A stretch of 8,994 nucleotides of DNA from an uncultured Gammaproteobacteria bacterium (GTDB lineage Bacteria > Pseudomonadota > Gammaproteobacteria > Ga0077536), in assembly GCA_903866355.1 (NCBI GenBank), contig CAIPNE010000842.1, positions 1 through 8,994 of the forward strand, in the 5' to 3' direction. The notes below the pieces were generated by a model. It had not been told where the DNA came from. It was given only the letters and a program-made list of their open reading frames with translations, and did no database searches. Positions 1-5,541 of this stretch are shown in pieces. A program made the position numbers and the translations under genes. Positions within the stretch are counted from its first letter, which is position 1. Each line of letters starts with the position of its first letter.

Positions 1-603
1 CAGGAACGCCACCCAACAGGCGAGTACGACCCTGGACTCGAACACGAACCGATCAGGATTATCTATGTGAGCGGTCCATGGCCCCAACTGCGCCCACTCA
101 GTTCGGGGTTTGATTGCAAACGCGATGAGTAACCGGTACTTCAGCAGGAAGATTCCAAAAACGCTCATCGCGACCGTCCAGCGGAGGATCCCGGAGGGCC
201 AAGGGGCAACGCCATTTTTCCCGCTCAGCTCCGGATCCTTTTCTGGGTCGCGCGTGTAGCGATGGTGCTGGTAATGATACGTGCGGTAGACCGAAGGCGA
301 CATTCCGAAAAATATCCCGCTGATCCAGGCGCCGATGCGGTTTCCAAGCGGAGAACGGAAAGCTGTCCGATGGGTGCATTCATGAAAAGGGCAAAAAAAA
401 CTGTTCCAAATCCAGGCAAGAAGCAGCGCGAGCGGGCCTGCGCGCCATGGATATTGCCCCCACCAGACGAGGGCGGTGGCGACCAGCAAGAATGCGCCCA
501 GCTGCCCAACCAGTAGCAGCAAAGAGGGCAAAGTCCGCCGCTTCATCAGGTCCCTCAAATCATCCAAGTCCAGCAGCGGCCTCGGCTCGAATTGCTCTTC
601 CAT
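1..603 (-). CDS. Membrane fatty acid desaturase family protein (C-terminus beyond the window)
   Basis: The frame stays open from an ATG at 603 down to base 1, giving the first 201 residues; the 3' end is cut by the window edge. Two of the three histidine boxes of the membrane di-iron desaturase/hydroxylase family (PF00487 type) are visible: HECTH at residues 74-78 and HYQHH at 110-114. Hydrophobic stretches at about 25-47, 53-71 and 143-165 fit membrane spans around the boxes. The third box (HxxHH type) should lie beyond the edge. A GGAG ribosome site (612-615 on the plus strand) sits 8 nt upstream of the ATG and supports this start. Family knowledge: such enzymes use oxygen and an electron donor to desaturate or hydroxylate acyl chains at the inner membrane. 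The exact substrate is not readable; a carotenoid or alkane hydroxylase relative is possible. It is divergent from the thiolase gene at 861. Confidence 0.88.
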   Translation of the reverse strand, partial: MEEQFEPRPLLDLDDLRDLMKRRTLPSLLLLVGQLGAFLLVATALVWWGQYPWRAGPLALLLAWIWNSFFCPFHECTHRTAFRSPLGNRIGAWISGIFFGMSPSVYRTYHYQHHRYTRDPEKDPELSGKNGVAPWPSGILRWTVAMSVFGIFLLKYRLLIAFAIKPRTEWAQLGPWTAHIDNPDRFVFESRVVLACWVAFL

Positions 604-860
604 GTCTGTCGCTCCAAAATTTCGTTGGTTGGGACTTCGTTGGTTGGGTCTGACCGATAGTACACCGGGGCGATACGCGCAGCGTACGGGCGGGTAGATA
701 AGAGATCACCCGTGCTTGTGAACCTTTGCTCGGGCTGTCGTCAGCCGCACACGCGCTGCACACGCCGTGCGTGATCCGTACCTCGGATGTCGGCCAAAGT
801 TAGATTTTTCGCGCTCAAGACGTAGAATCCACCCCTAGCCCAGAACTAAGGAATTAGCGC
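604..860. promoter_or_regulatory. Divergent intergenic region between desaturase and thiolase-like genes
   Basis: This 257-bp gap must hold the promoters for both flanking genes. I see no convincing paired -35/-10 boxes. A TAGAAT hexamer at 823-828 could be a -10 for the plus-strand gene, but no good -35 partner lies at 17 bp. The gap contains a tandem 15-bp repeat (621-650), an inverted repeat TACGC-GCA-GCGTA (674-686), a short hairpin GGCTG-TCGT-CAGCC (733-746), and two copies of GCACACGC spaced 11 bp apart (747-754 and 758-765). No ORF in it looks coding. Confidence 0.5.
621..650. repeat. Tandem 15-bp direct repeat in the desaturase leader
   Basis: Two adjacent copies read TTCGTTGGTTGGGAC and TTCGTTGGTTGGGTC and differ at one base. 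They lie 17 bp upstream of the desaturase ATG on the minus-strand side and just above its ribosome site. They could be a regulator half-site pair or a recent slippage duplication; the sequence alone does not decide. Confidence 0.75.
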
Positions 861-2027
861 GTGAGTCTCCAACGAAAAGCCTGCATCGTGGGCATCTACG
901 AACATCCGACGCGCAAAGCGCCGGATAAAACCATTGCTCAACTCCATGCTGAAGTCGCGCACGGCGCGCTGGCGGATGCGGGGCTGACTTTCCGCGATAT
1001 CGACGGCTATGCCTGTGCCGGCGATGCGCCGGGGCTCGGGCCGCTGGCAATGGTTGATTACCTCAATCTCCGCGTGCGCCACATGGATTCCACCGACACG
1101 GGCGGTTCCTCCTATCTCATTCACGTCACCCATGCCGCGGAAGCCATTGCCGCCGGCAAGTGCGATATCGCACTGGTGACCCTTGCCGGGCGCCCCCGGT
1201 CGGAGGGTTCCACCGGTACCGTACCGCGCAACTTCGGCGCCAATGCCCCGGACGTGCCCTTCGAACTGCCCTATCACGCGGTCACGCTCAATCAGTACGC
1301 CATGGCCGCCAAGCGCCACATGCATGACTACGGCACCACCAGCGAACAGCTGGCGTGGGTGAAGGTCGCCGCCTCGCATCACGCGCAGTACAACCCCAAC
1401 GCCATGTTGCGCGAGGTGGTGACGGTGGAAGACGTGGTGAATTCCCCGCTGATGTCAGATCCGCTGCATCGGCTGGACTGCTGTGTGGTCAGCGATGGCG
1501 GTGGCGCGGTGATTCTGGCGCGGCCGGAAATTGCCCGGGCGCTCAACAAACCTGTCATCAATCTGTTGGGCACCGGTAATTCAATCAAGGGCCTTAACGG
1601 TGGTCATATCGATCTCAGCCACACCGCCGCCCGTTATTCGGGACCGGCCGCGTTTGAAGAAGCAGGGATCACCCCGGCGGATATCCAGTACGCGTCGATC
1701 TACGACAGTTTTACCATCACGGTCGTGATGCAGCTGGAAGATCTCGGCTTCTGCAAAAAAGGCGAAGGTGGACGGTTCGTGGCGGACGGCAATCTCATCT
1801 CAGGGGTGGGCCGACTACCGTTCAATACCGATGGCGGCGGGCTATGCAACAACCATCCCGCGAACCGCGGTGGCATAACCAAAATTATCGAAGCCGTGCG
1901 TCAGTTGCGCGGCGAAGCACACCCCAAGGTACAGGTACCCAACTGCGGGCTCGCGCTCGCGCACGGAACGGGCGGCGTGATCTCCTCACGCCACGGCAGT
2001 GCCACCCTTATCATGGAGCGGGTTTAA
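861..2027 (+). CDS. Thiolase-superfamily protein lacking the nucleophilic Cys (SCP-x/Ltp2-like, possible aldolase)
   Basis: A 388-residue protein of thiolase-fold length and layout. The GTG start at 861 is chosen because AAGGA (848-852) lies 8 nt upstream. Typical late motifs are visible: YDSF at 281-284 where thiolases have NEAF, GGGLCNNHP at 325-333 matching the GGxxxxGHP histidine loop (H332), and AHGTGG at 367-372 where the second catalytic cysteine loop would be. The segment normally carrying the acyl-accepting cysteine reads STDTGGSSYLIHV (77-89). There is no cysteine between C52 and C101, so classical thiolysis or Claisen condensation is unlikely. Related cysteine-less proteins paired with DUF35 partners include Ltp2, a retro-aldolase of steroid side-chain degradation. 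The DUF35 gene follows after 3 bp, supporting a two-subunit complex. Function as an aldolase is inference; a non-catalytic lipid-transfer or scaffold role is the alternative. Confidence 0.88.
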   Translation: MSLQRKACIVGIYEHPTRKAPDKTIAQLHAEVAHGALADAGLTFRDIDGYACAGDAPGLGPLAMVDYLNLRVRHMDSTDTGGSSYLIHVTHAAEAIAAGKCDIALVTLAGRPRSEGSTGTVPRNFGANAPDVPFELPYHAVTLNQYAMAAKRHMHDYGTTSEQLAWVKVAASHHAQYNPNAMLREVVTVEDVVNSPLMSDPLHRLDCCVVSDGGGAVILARPEIARALNKPVINLLGTGNSIKGLNGGHIDLSHTAARYSGPAAFEEAGITPADIQYASIYDSFTITVVMQLEDLGFCKKGEGGRFVADGNLISGVGRLPFNTDGGGLCNNHPANRGGITKIIEAVRQLRGEAHPKVQVPNCGLALAHGTGGVISSRHGSATLIMERV

Positions 2028-2030
2028 ATC

Positions 2031-2432
2031 ATGACGACTCTTTATCAGGATCGAACCATCACCGCGCCAGTCCCCACGCCGGAAAATCAGCCGTACTACG
2101 ATGCTGCCGAACGCGGCGAGCTGCTGATCAAGCGGTGTCTTGCCTGTGCGGCCTATCACTTTCATCCGCGGACGATCTGCCCGCACTGCTTCAGCGATCA
2201 AACCCAGTGGGTCGTGGCGCAGGGCGTGGGCACGATTTACACCTTTAGCGTTTCGCGCCGAGTGCTACCAACCGCCTATGCCATCGCTTATGTGACGCTG
2301 GCCGAAGGGGTGTCGATGATGACCAACATCGTGGACTGTGATCTCGACGCGCTGACTATCGGGCAGGCGGTACGGCTGGTCTTCAAGCCTTCAGACGGCG
2401 GGCCGCCGGTGGCGATGTTCACCCCGGCGTAG
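2031..2432 (+). CDS. DUF35 zinc-ribbon/OB-fold protein, partner of the thiolase-like protein
   Basis: A 133-residue protein with the two-part DUF35 layout. It begins with an N-terminal helix region, followed by a rubredoxin-like zinc ribbon with CxxC pairs C36/C39 and C50/C53. A beta-rich OB-fold follows (about 62-131, starting near GVGTIYTFSVSRR). Length and motifs match stand-alone DUF35 proteins. It starts 3 bp after the thiolase-like stop, with a GGAG at 2014-2017 inside the upstream gene, so the two are almost certainly translated from one mRNA. Known partners: DUF35 proteins bridge thiolase-fold enzymes to other CoA enzymes in archaeal HMG-CoA formation and bind Ltp2 in bacterial steroid side-chain cleavage. 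Here the DUF35 is not fused to a MaoC hydratase as in ChsH2, and no MaoC gene is visible in the window. It is probably the stabilising or CoA-binding subunit of a complex with the 861 gene product. Confidence 0.9.
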   Translation: MTTLYQDRTITAPVPTPENQPYYDAAERGELLIKRCLACAAYHFHPRTICPHCFSDQTQWVVAQGVGTIYTFSVSRRVLPTAYAIAYVTLAEGVSMMTNIVDCDLDALTIGQAVRLVFKPSDGGPPVAMFTPA

Positions 2433-2451
2433 CCCACCAGACACCGCTCCG

Positions 2452-2916
2452 ATGGCACTCGCCATGCCATCCGCGAGCGGTAACGGCCACGACCTCAAAA
2501 CCCAGGCCCGGGTGATCTTCATCGGATCACTCGGCAATCTGGTGGCGGGGTACCACTGCGACACCGACGCCGCGTTCGCCCGGTATTTCGCGCAGGCCTT
2601 TTCCCCGGGCAGCAATCCGGTGGCACAACCAATCCATGTCGCCAGCCTGTTCGCCTGCGGCTTTATTGCGCGGCTCATCGGGGGCTGGCTATTGGGCTAA
2701 TTGGGCCATCGCGGCAGACGCCGCAACGCGCTGATGCTGTGCGTGCTACTGAGCTGTTTTGGCTTGGTGATAATTGCGCTACGGCCCACCTAGGCGAGTA
2801 TTGGCGTCGCCGCGCCCGCCTTGCTGGGTTTCGCGCGCGCCCTCTAGTGACTGAGTCTCGGCGGCGAATACGGGGCCCGCGGATTCAATTCCTCTCGCCG
2901 ACTCAGAACCACCTAG
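2452..2916 (+). pseudogene. Decayed MFS transporter (metabolite:H+ symporter type), N-terminal part only
   Basis: One reading frame carries the N-terminal third of an MFS metabolite:proton symporter (KgtP/ProP type) interrupted by five stops: TAA 2698, TAG 2791, TAG 2845, TGA 2848 and TAG 2914. Recognisable pieces occur in the right order: GNLV plus a degraded first helix (from about 2530), GFIARLIGGWLLG (ending 2697), GHRGRRRNALMLCVLL just after the first stop (the family A-motif loop, with H where the usual D of DRxGRR sits), ASIGVAAPALLGFARAL (2794-2844), and LSLGGEYGARGF (2851-2886). The usual GNLVEWYDFYVYA start is also eroded. The rest of a roughly 430-residue transporter is missing: the Nudix gene begins on the other strand at 2956. 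It lies directly behind the thiolase/DUF35 pair, so it may once have imported the substrate. Start codon could be ATG 2452 or 2464; no ribosome site is evident. A functional 82-residue product is unlikely. Confidence 0.82.
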
Positions 2917-2955
2917 CCAGTGGCTATTTTTGCCGGTGCCGTCGCCTCGCCTGCC

Positions 2956-3564
2956 TCACGTCAAAGCTGGAAATTCTCGCTGGATGACTTCCGCGAAGCT
3001 TGCCAGAACCCGCAACGTCAAACCCCAAATAACGTGCTCACCAAACTCAATGCCCGGGAAGGTAGAGGCGGTGACGCCCTGCGGATAGGCGTATTCCGTG
3101 ACCGCCGAAGCGTCGAACAAATGCCTTATCGGTACCCAAAATACACTGGCGACTTCCGCCGGCAGACGGGCGGTGGCTTGCGCGCGTTCGATCGGGCCAA
3201 CGCAGTACACGAAGGGCCATAAGGTCAAACCCGAGCGTTGGGTGTTGTGCTCGATCAGGCGCATCGGCAGAGCGCCCATGCGATGTTGAGGGTCCAAGGT
3301 CAGGCCAATTTCTTCCCAAGTTTCACGCTCGGCCACTGCCTGCGGATCCGGATCGCTCGCGCTGGCGCGACCACCCGGAAAGGCCACTTGGCCGGACCAG
3401 GGGTCGCCCGCCCGCTCCGCACGCCGAATGAAACAGACCTCGATGTCCTGGTCTCCCGGCGCCAAAATCATGGCCACCGCCGCGTGACGCGGGTGCGACT
3501 CAAAAGACGCACCGTCGTGACGAACGCTCGCCACAGCGTGACGAATATGCTCTAGGGTTATCAT
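2956..3564 (-). CDS. Nudix hydrolase, CoA pyrophosphatase-like (NudL/YeaB subfamily)
   Basis: A 202-residue Nudix protein. The diagnostic stretch is present: SGQVAFPGGR at 57-66, then RETWEEIGL at 80-88, matching REUxEExGU; E81, E84 and E85 are the metal-binding glutamates. Fourteen residues separate the second G of PGG (G65) from R80. This fits CoA-pyrophosphatase members, whose signature places the GQVAFPGG block at this point, rather than the canonical Gx5Ex7RE spacing. The family hydrolyses CoA or acyl-CoA to 3',5'-ADP and (acyl-)phosphopantetheine with Mg or Mn, in the cytosol. It starts 44 bp downstream of the SDR gene on the same strand and may be co-transcribed with it; no strong ribosome site precedes the ATG. 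Its 3' end converges on the MFS remnant. Another Nudix substrate cannot be excluded. Its presence among CoA-ester genes may be coincidence. Confidence 0.85.
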   Translation of the reverse strand: MITLEHIRHAVASVRHDGASFESHPRHAAVAMILAPGDQDIEVCFIRRAERAGDPWSGQVAFPGGRASASDPDPQAVAERETWEEIGLTLDPQHRMGALPMRLIEHNTQRSGLTLWPFVYCVGPIERAQATARLPAEVASVFWVPIRHLFDASAVTEYAYPQGVTASTFPGIEFGEHVIWGLTLRVLASFAEVIQREFPALT

Positions 3565-3608
3565 CGTGCTAGGCGACTAACAGCCGGTTTGAGCGAGCCG
3601 GGGCCCGC

Positions 3609-4349
3609 TTAGCCTGCCGTGACACCGCCGTCGATGACGAACTCAGCACCCGTGCTATAGCGGCTCTCATCGCTCGCCAAGTACAAGGCCAAATACGCCA
3701 CCTCGTCGGCAGCAGCTGGTCGGCCAACAGGCACAGCACCGGCCATCCGGTCGTGCCACTGGGCGTTGCCGCCGGTGACGTCCGTGATCATGTCGGTGTC
3801 GATCATGCCGGGGTGGATAGAGTTAGCCCGAACGCCATAACGCGCGAGTTCTAGGGCGACCGACTTGGTCATCCCGCGAACCGCAAACTTAGAAGCACCA
3901 TAGGCCACTGCGTGCGCCGCACCGATCAAACCGGCGATCGAAGAAATGTTAACGATTGATCCTGCATGTTGGGCGATCATGGTAGGCGCGACGGCCTTCA
4001 TGCCCAAAAACACGCCGACTTGATTGACCTCGATAATATGTCGGTACTGCTCTAGGCTAGTGTCGAGCAACTTGCCGCGGGCGTAGATTCCGGCGTTGTT
4101 AATCAGGACGTCAATCCGACCGTGCCGTTCGAGAGTCTGGCGCACAACCTCGTCCCAATCCGTCTCCGAGCGCACATCGTGGTGTAGGAATGTGGCGCCA
4201 ATGGCGGCCGCATGGCGCTGGCCTAGCTCATCCAGCACATCGGTAATGATGACCTCGGCGCCTTCGTTGCGAAAAAGCTCAGCTTCCGCCCCGCCCTGCC
4301 CGCGAGCGCCCCCGGTAACGATACAGACCTTCCCTTGCAGTCGACCCAT
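3609..4349 (-). CDS. Classical SDR oxidoreductase (3-alpha/20-beta-hydroxysteroid dehydrogenase-like)
   Basis: A 246-residue short-chain dehydrogenase of classical length. The Rossmann motif TGGARGQG is at 12-19 and NNAG at 84-87. The catalytic tetrad N109, S137, Y150 and K154 sits in the standard spacing (NISS, then YGASK). D37 after the second beta strand suggests NAD(H) preference. The C-terminal YLASDESRYSTGAEFVIDGG (223-242) strongly resembles the hydroxysteroid dehydrogenase/FabG3 group, so oxidation or reduction of a ring or side-chain hydroxyl on a lipid-like substrate is plausible; the exact substrate is inference. The ATG at 4349 is preceded by an excellent AGGAGGA (plus-strand 4357-4363), the strongest ribosome site in the window. 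It is followed by the Nudix gene after 44 bp. Upstream, on the opposite strand, lies a broken piece of another SDR. Confidence 0.92.
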   Translation of the reverse strand: MGRLQGKVCIVTGGARGQGGAEAELFRNEGAEVIITDVLDELGQRHAAAIGATFLHHDVRSETDWDEVVRQTLERHGRIDVLINNAGIYARGKLLDTSLEQYRHIIEVNQVGVFLGMKAVAPTMIAQHAGSIVNISSIAGLIGAAHAVAYGASKFAVRGMTKSVALELARYGVRANSIHPGMIDTDMITDVTGGNAQWHDRMAGAVPVGRPAAADEVAYLALYLASDESRYSTGAEFVIDGGVTAG

Positions 4350-4428
4350 GTGGATGTCCTCCTGTGATTTAGCGCCGAAAAACTCCGTGCAGGATAACCG
4401 CCCTCCTCCCCAGAAGTCGCCCCCCTAA
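4350..4428. promoter_or_regulatory. Upstream region of the minus-strand SDR gene
   Basis: These 79 bp separate the SDR start from the SDR fragment on the other strand and should hold the promoter of the minus-strand SDR/Nudix unit. Apart from the AGGAGGA ribosome site next to the ATG, I see a C-rich tract (4400-4425) but no recognisable promoter hexamer pair or operator. Confidence 0.3.
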
Positions 4429-4656
4429 AGCCACGTGCGCAGTGCATTTACGGGCCAGCATTCACGCTGGTACACGCCAGAATTCGCGGGCGACCCGTGG
4501 GCCGAAGGTGTGATCAAGGCAATGGTGGGCAACACCCCCCTCGGGCGCATGGGCACCGTTGCGGAAGTGAGCGCCGTGGTGGACTTTCTGGTCTCACCGG
4601 GTGCCGGTTATATCAACGGGCAAATTATCGGTATAGACGGCGGCTTCAGCGCATAG
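4429..4656 (+). pseudogene. C-terminal fragment of a second SDR dehydrogenase
   Basis: The frame opens after an in-frame TAA at 4426-4428. From a possible GTG at 4435 it gives 73 residues that match only the last quarter of an SDR: NTPLGRMGTVAEVSAVVDFL, then GYINGQIIGIDGGFSA at the natural C-terminus. The Rossmann half, NNAG and the catalytic Ser-Tyr-Lys are absent, and nothing SDR-like is visible on the plus strand between 4350 and 4428. It cannot be an active dehydrogenase. Its C-terminus differs clearly from that of the intact SDR (GAEFVIDGG), so it comes from a separate paralogue, not a duplicate of the neighbour. The break abuts the promoter side of the intact SDR gene, which suggests a deletion or recombination joint near 4430. 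No ribosome site is evident. Confidence 0.8.
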
Positions 4657-4658
4657 CG

Positions 4659-4715
4659 GTTCGCACCGGCGAACTCGTGAAACGCCCCCGCGGGGCCAAT
4701 GTTAATAGCCCCGCG
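4659..4715. terminator. Two GC-rich hairpins between converging genes, possible weak terminators
   Basis: Just after the SDR-fragment stop lies GTTCGC-ACCG-GCGAAC (4659-4674), a perfect 6-bp stem with a 4-nt loop. A second hairpin pairs CGCGGGGC (4689-4696) with GCCCCGCG (4708-4715), an 8-bp stem with an 11-nt loop, overlapping the palindrome CCCCGCGGGG (4686-4695). Neither has a proper U-tract on either strand. On the minus strand the second hairpin is followed a few bases later by GTTTC, so it could act weakly for the 4731-5318 gene. Confidence 0.4.
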
Positions 4716-4730
4716 CGCCACCCAGCAGGT

Positions 4731-5318
4731 TCACACACGAAGGTTCACGTGGGTGTCGGGGCGATCCGGCAGCGGCGCTTCCGCACCGCTAACCGCCCAC
4801 TCATCTAACCGCTCCCAAACGCGCGTTAAGGTCTGTTGCGAAATGTCCGGCAGGGTGCCCCCAAAAGCGTCTTTGGCGGCATCAAAACCGGACTGTATCG
4901 CCGCTTTCAACGCATCCAGTCTCGCCGGATCACCACCCGCTGCTTGAACGGCAAAATCGGCGATACGCGCGGAAGTTTGTTCGACGCCCCAATAACCATC
5001 CGCGCCAATTTGAGCCTTAGCCTCCTCCGGAGAGAGTTGCTCGATCCCCTGGGTATCGAGCCCCTGACTGCGGAAGATCTCGAGCACTTTTTCCCGAATG
5101 CTGTTGAGCGTCACGCCGAACTGCTTTTCCAACAGGAGCTGCGTGGAGTAGTCCCTCATGCTCGCAGCCGCAAGATCTGGACGGGGTTGATCAGCGATCG
5201 CGGCGGGCTCGGCGCGGGCGTCTTGCTCTGCCCGCGCCACCGGCCTTGCGGACGCATCGGAGAAGCTTGGTTTGACCGGCAGGAGATACCGGCCCTGGAT
5301 CGCATTAATGTCATTCAT
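4731..5318 (-). CDS. Conserved-looking small protein of unknown function (possibly 'hydrogenase-4 component G'/DUF5610-like)
   Basis: The frame is open from 5390, but the start is placed at ATG 5318 (195 residues) because GAGGTG (plus-strand 5324-5329) precedes it at normal spacing; the 24 extra residues upstream look non-coding. The first 50 residues are Ala/Arg/Pro rich and probably disordered. A helical part begins near DYSTQLLLEKQFGVTL (56-71). The most conserved-looking block is DGYWGVEQTSARIADFAV (107-124), GFDAAKDAFGGTLPDIS (144-160) and a last helix ending RLDEW (170-174). There is no signal peptide, membrane span or cysteine. It resembles, from memory, small proteobacterial proteins annotated as hydrogenase-4 component G or DUF5610; no hydrogenase gene is nearby, so that name should not be taken as a function. 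It is transcribed divergently from the crotonase gene. Confidence 0.75.
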   Translation of the reverse strand: MNDINAIQGRYLLPVKPSFSDASARPVARAEQDARAEPAAIADQPRPDLAAASMRDYSTQLLLEKQFGVTLNSIREKVLEIFRSQGLDTQGIEQLSPEEAKAQIGADGYWGVEQTSARIADFAVQAAGGDPARLDALKAAIQSGFDAAKDAFGGTLPDISQQTLTRVWERLDEWAVSGAEAPLPDRPDTHVNLRV

Positions 5319-5541
5319 GCTGGCACCTCGATGAGGGTTTTCATGGCTGGTTGGTACCGTAGCAGATTTCCAAAGGCGCATTCCAGTCATGGTACGTGCA
5401 GCGTAGCGCTAAGCTGCCTAGGCCAATAAAAAAAACAACCGGGTTACCAGGGCGATTCTCCAGCGCTGGCCGTTTTACGCTAAATTGGGACCGTAACTTT
5501 CGCCTCACAGCCGGCTCACCCGGCCCATCCTAGGAGACTGT
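5319..5541. promoter_or_regulatory. Divergent promoter region with a 20-bp palindrome
   Basis: This 223-bp gap lies between the minus-strand unknown gene and the plus-strand crotonase gene. It holds a near-perfect palindrome (5398-5417), an A-tract of eight bases (5428-5435) and a perfect 10-bp palindrome CCAGCGCTGG (5460-5469). This arrangement is typical of a regulated divergent promoter. I could not identify reliable -35/-10 hexamers. Confidence 0.5.
5398..5417. promoter_or_regulatory. Candidate operator: 20-bp dyad
   Basis: The bases GCAGCGTAGCGCTAAGCTGC form a dyad in which nine of ten base pairs are symmetric; only G5403/A5412 break it. It lies 80 bp upstream of the unknown gene start and 124 bp upstream of the crotonase start. 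No T-tract follows on either strand, so a terminator is unlikely. Size and symmetry fit a dimeric regulator such as the TetR family; no regulator gene is present in the window. Confidence 0.5.

Noticed and set aside
225..509. Small ORFs on both strands within 98-697
   Set aside because: They overlap the desaturase frame, which carries two histidine boxes and runs through the window edge.
846..1382. 178-residue minus-strand ORF opposite the thiolase-like gene
   Set aside because: It is the antisense shadow of a clear thiolase-fold gene, is rich in Arg/Gly/His and shows no domain of its own.
3565..3608. AGCCGG repeats between the SDR and Nudix genes as a terminator
   Set aside because: The two copies are direct, not inverted, so they do not form a stem.
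5319..5390. 24-residue N-terminal extension of the unknown protein frame
   Set aside because: GAGGTG directly before ATG 5318 favours the shorter form, and the extension would occupy the promoter gap.
4836..5429. 197-residue plus-strand ORF opposite the unknown protein
   Set aside because: The minus-strand frame has a good ribosome site and domain-like helical blocks; this frame is Arg/Leu rich without family features.
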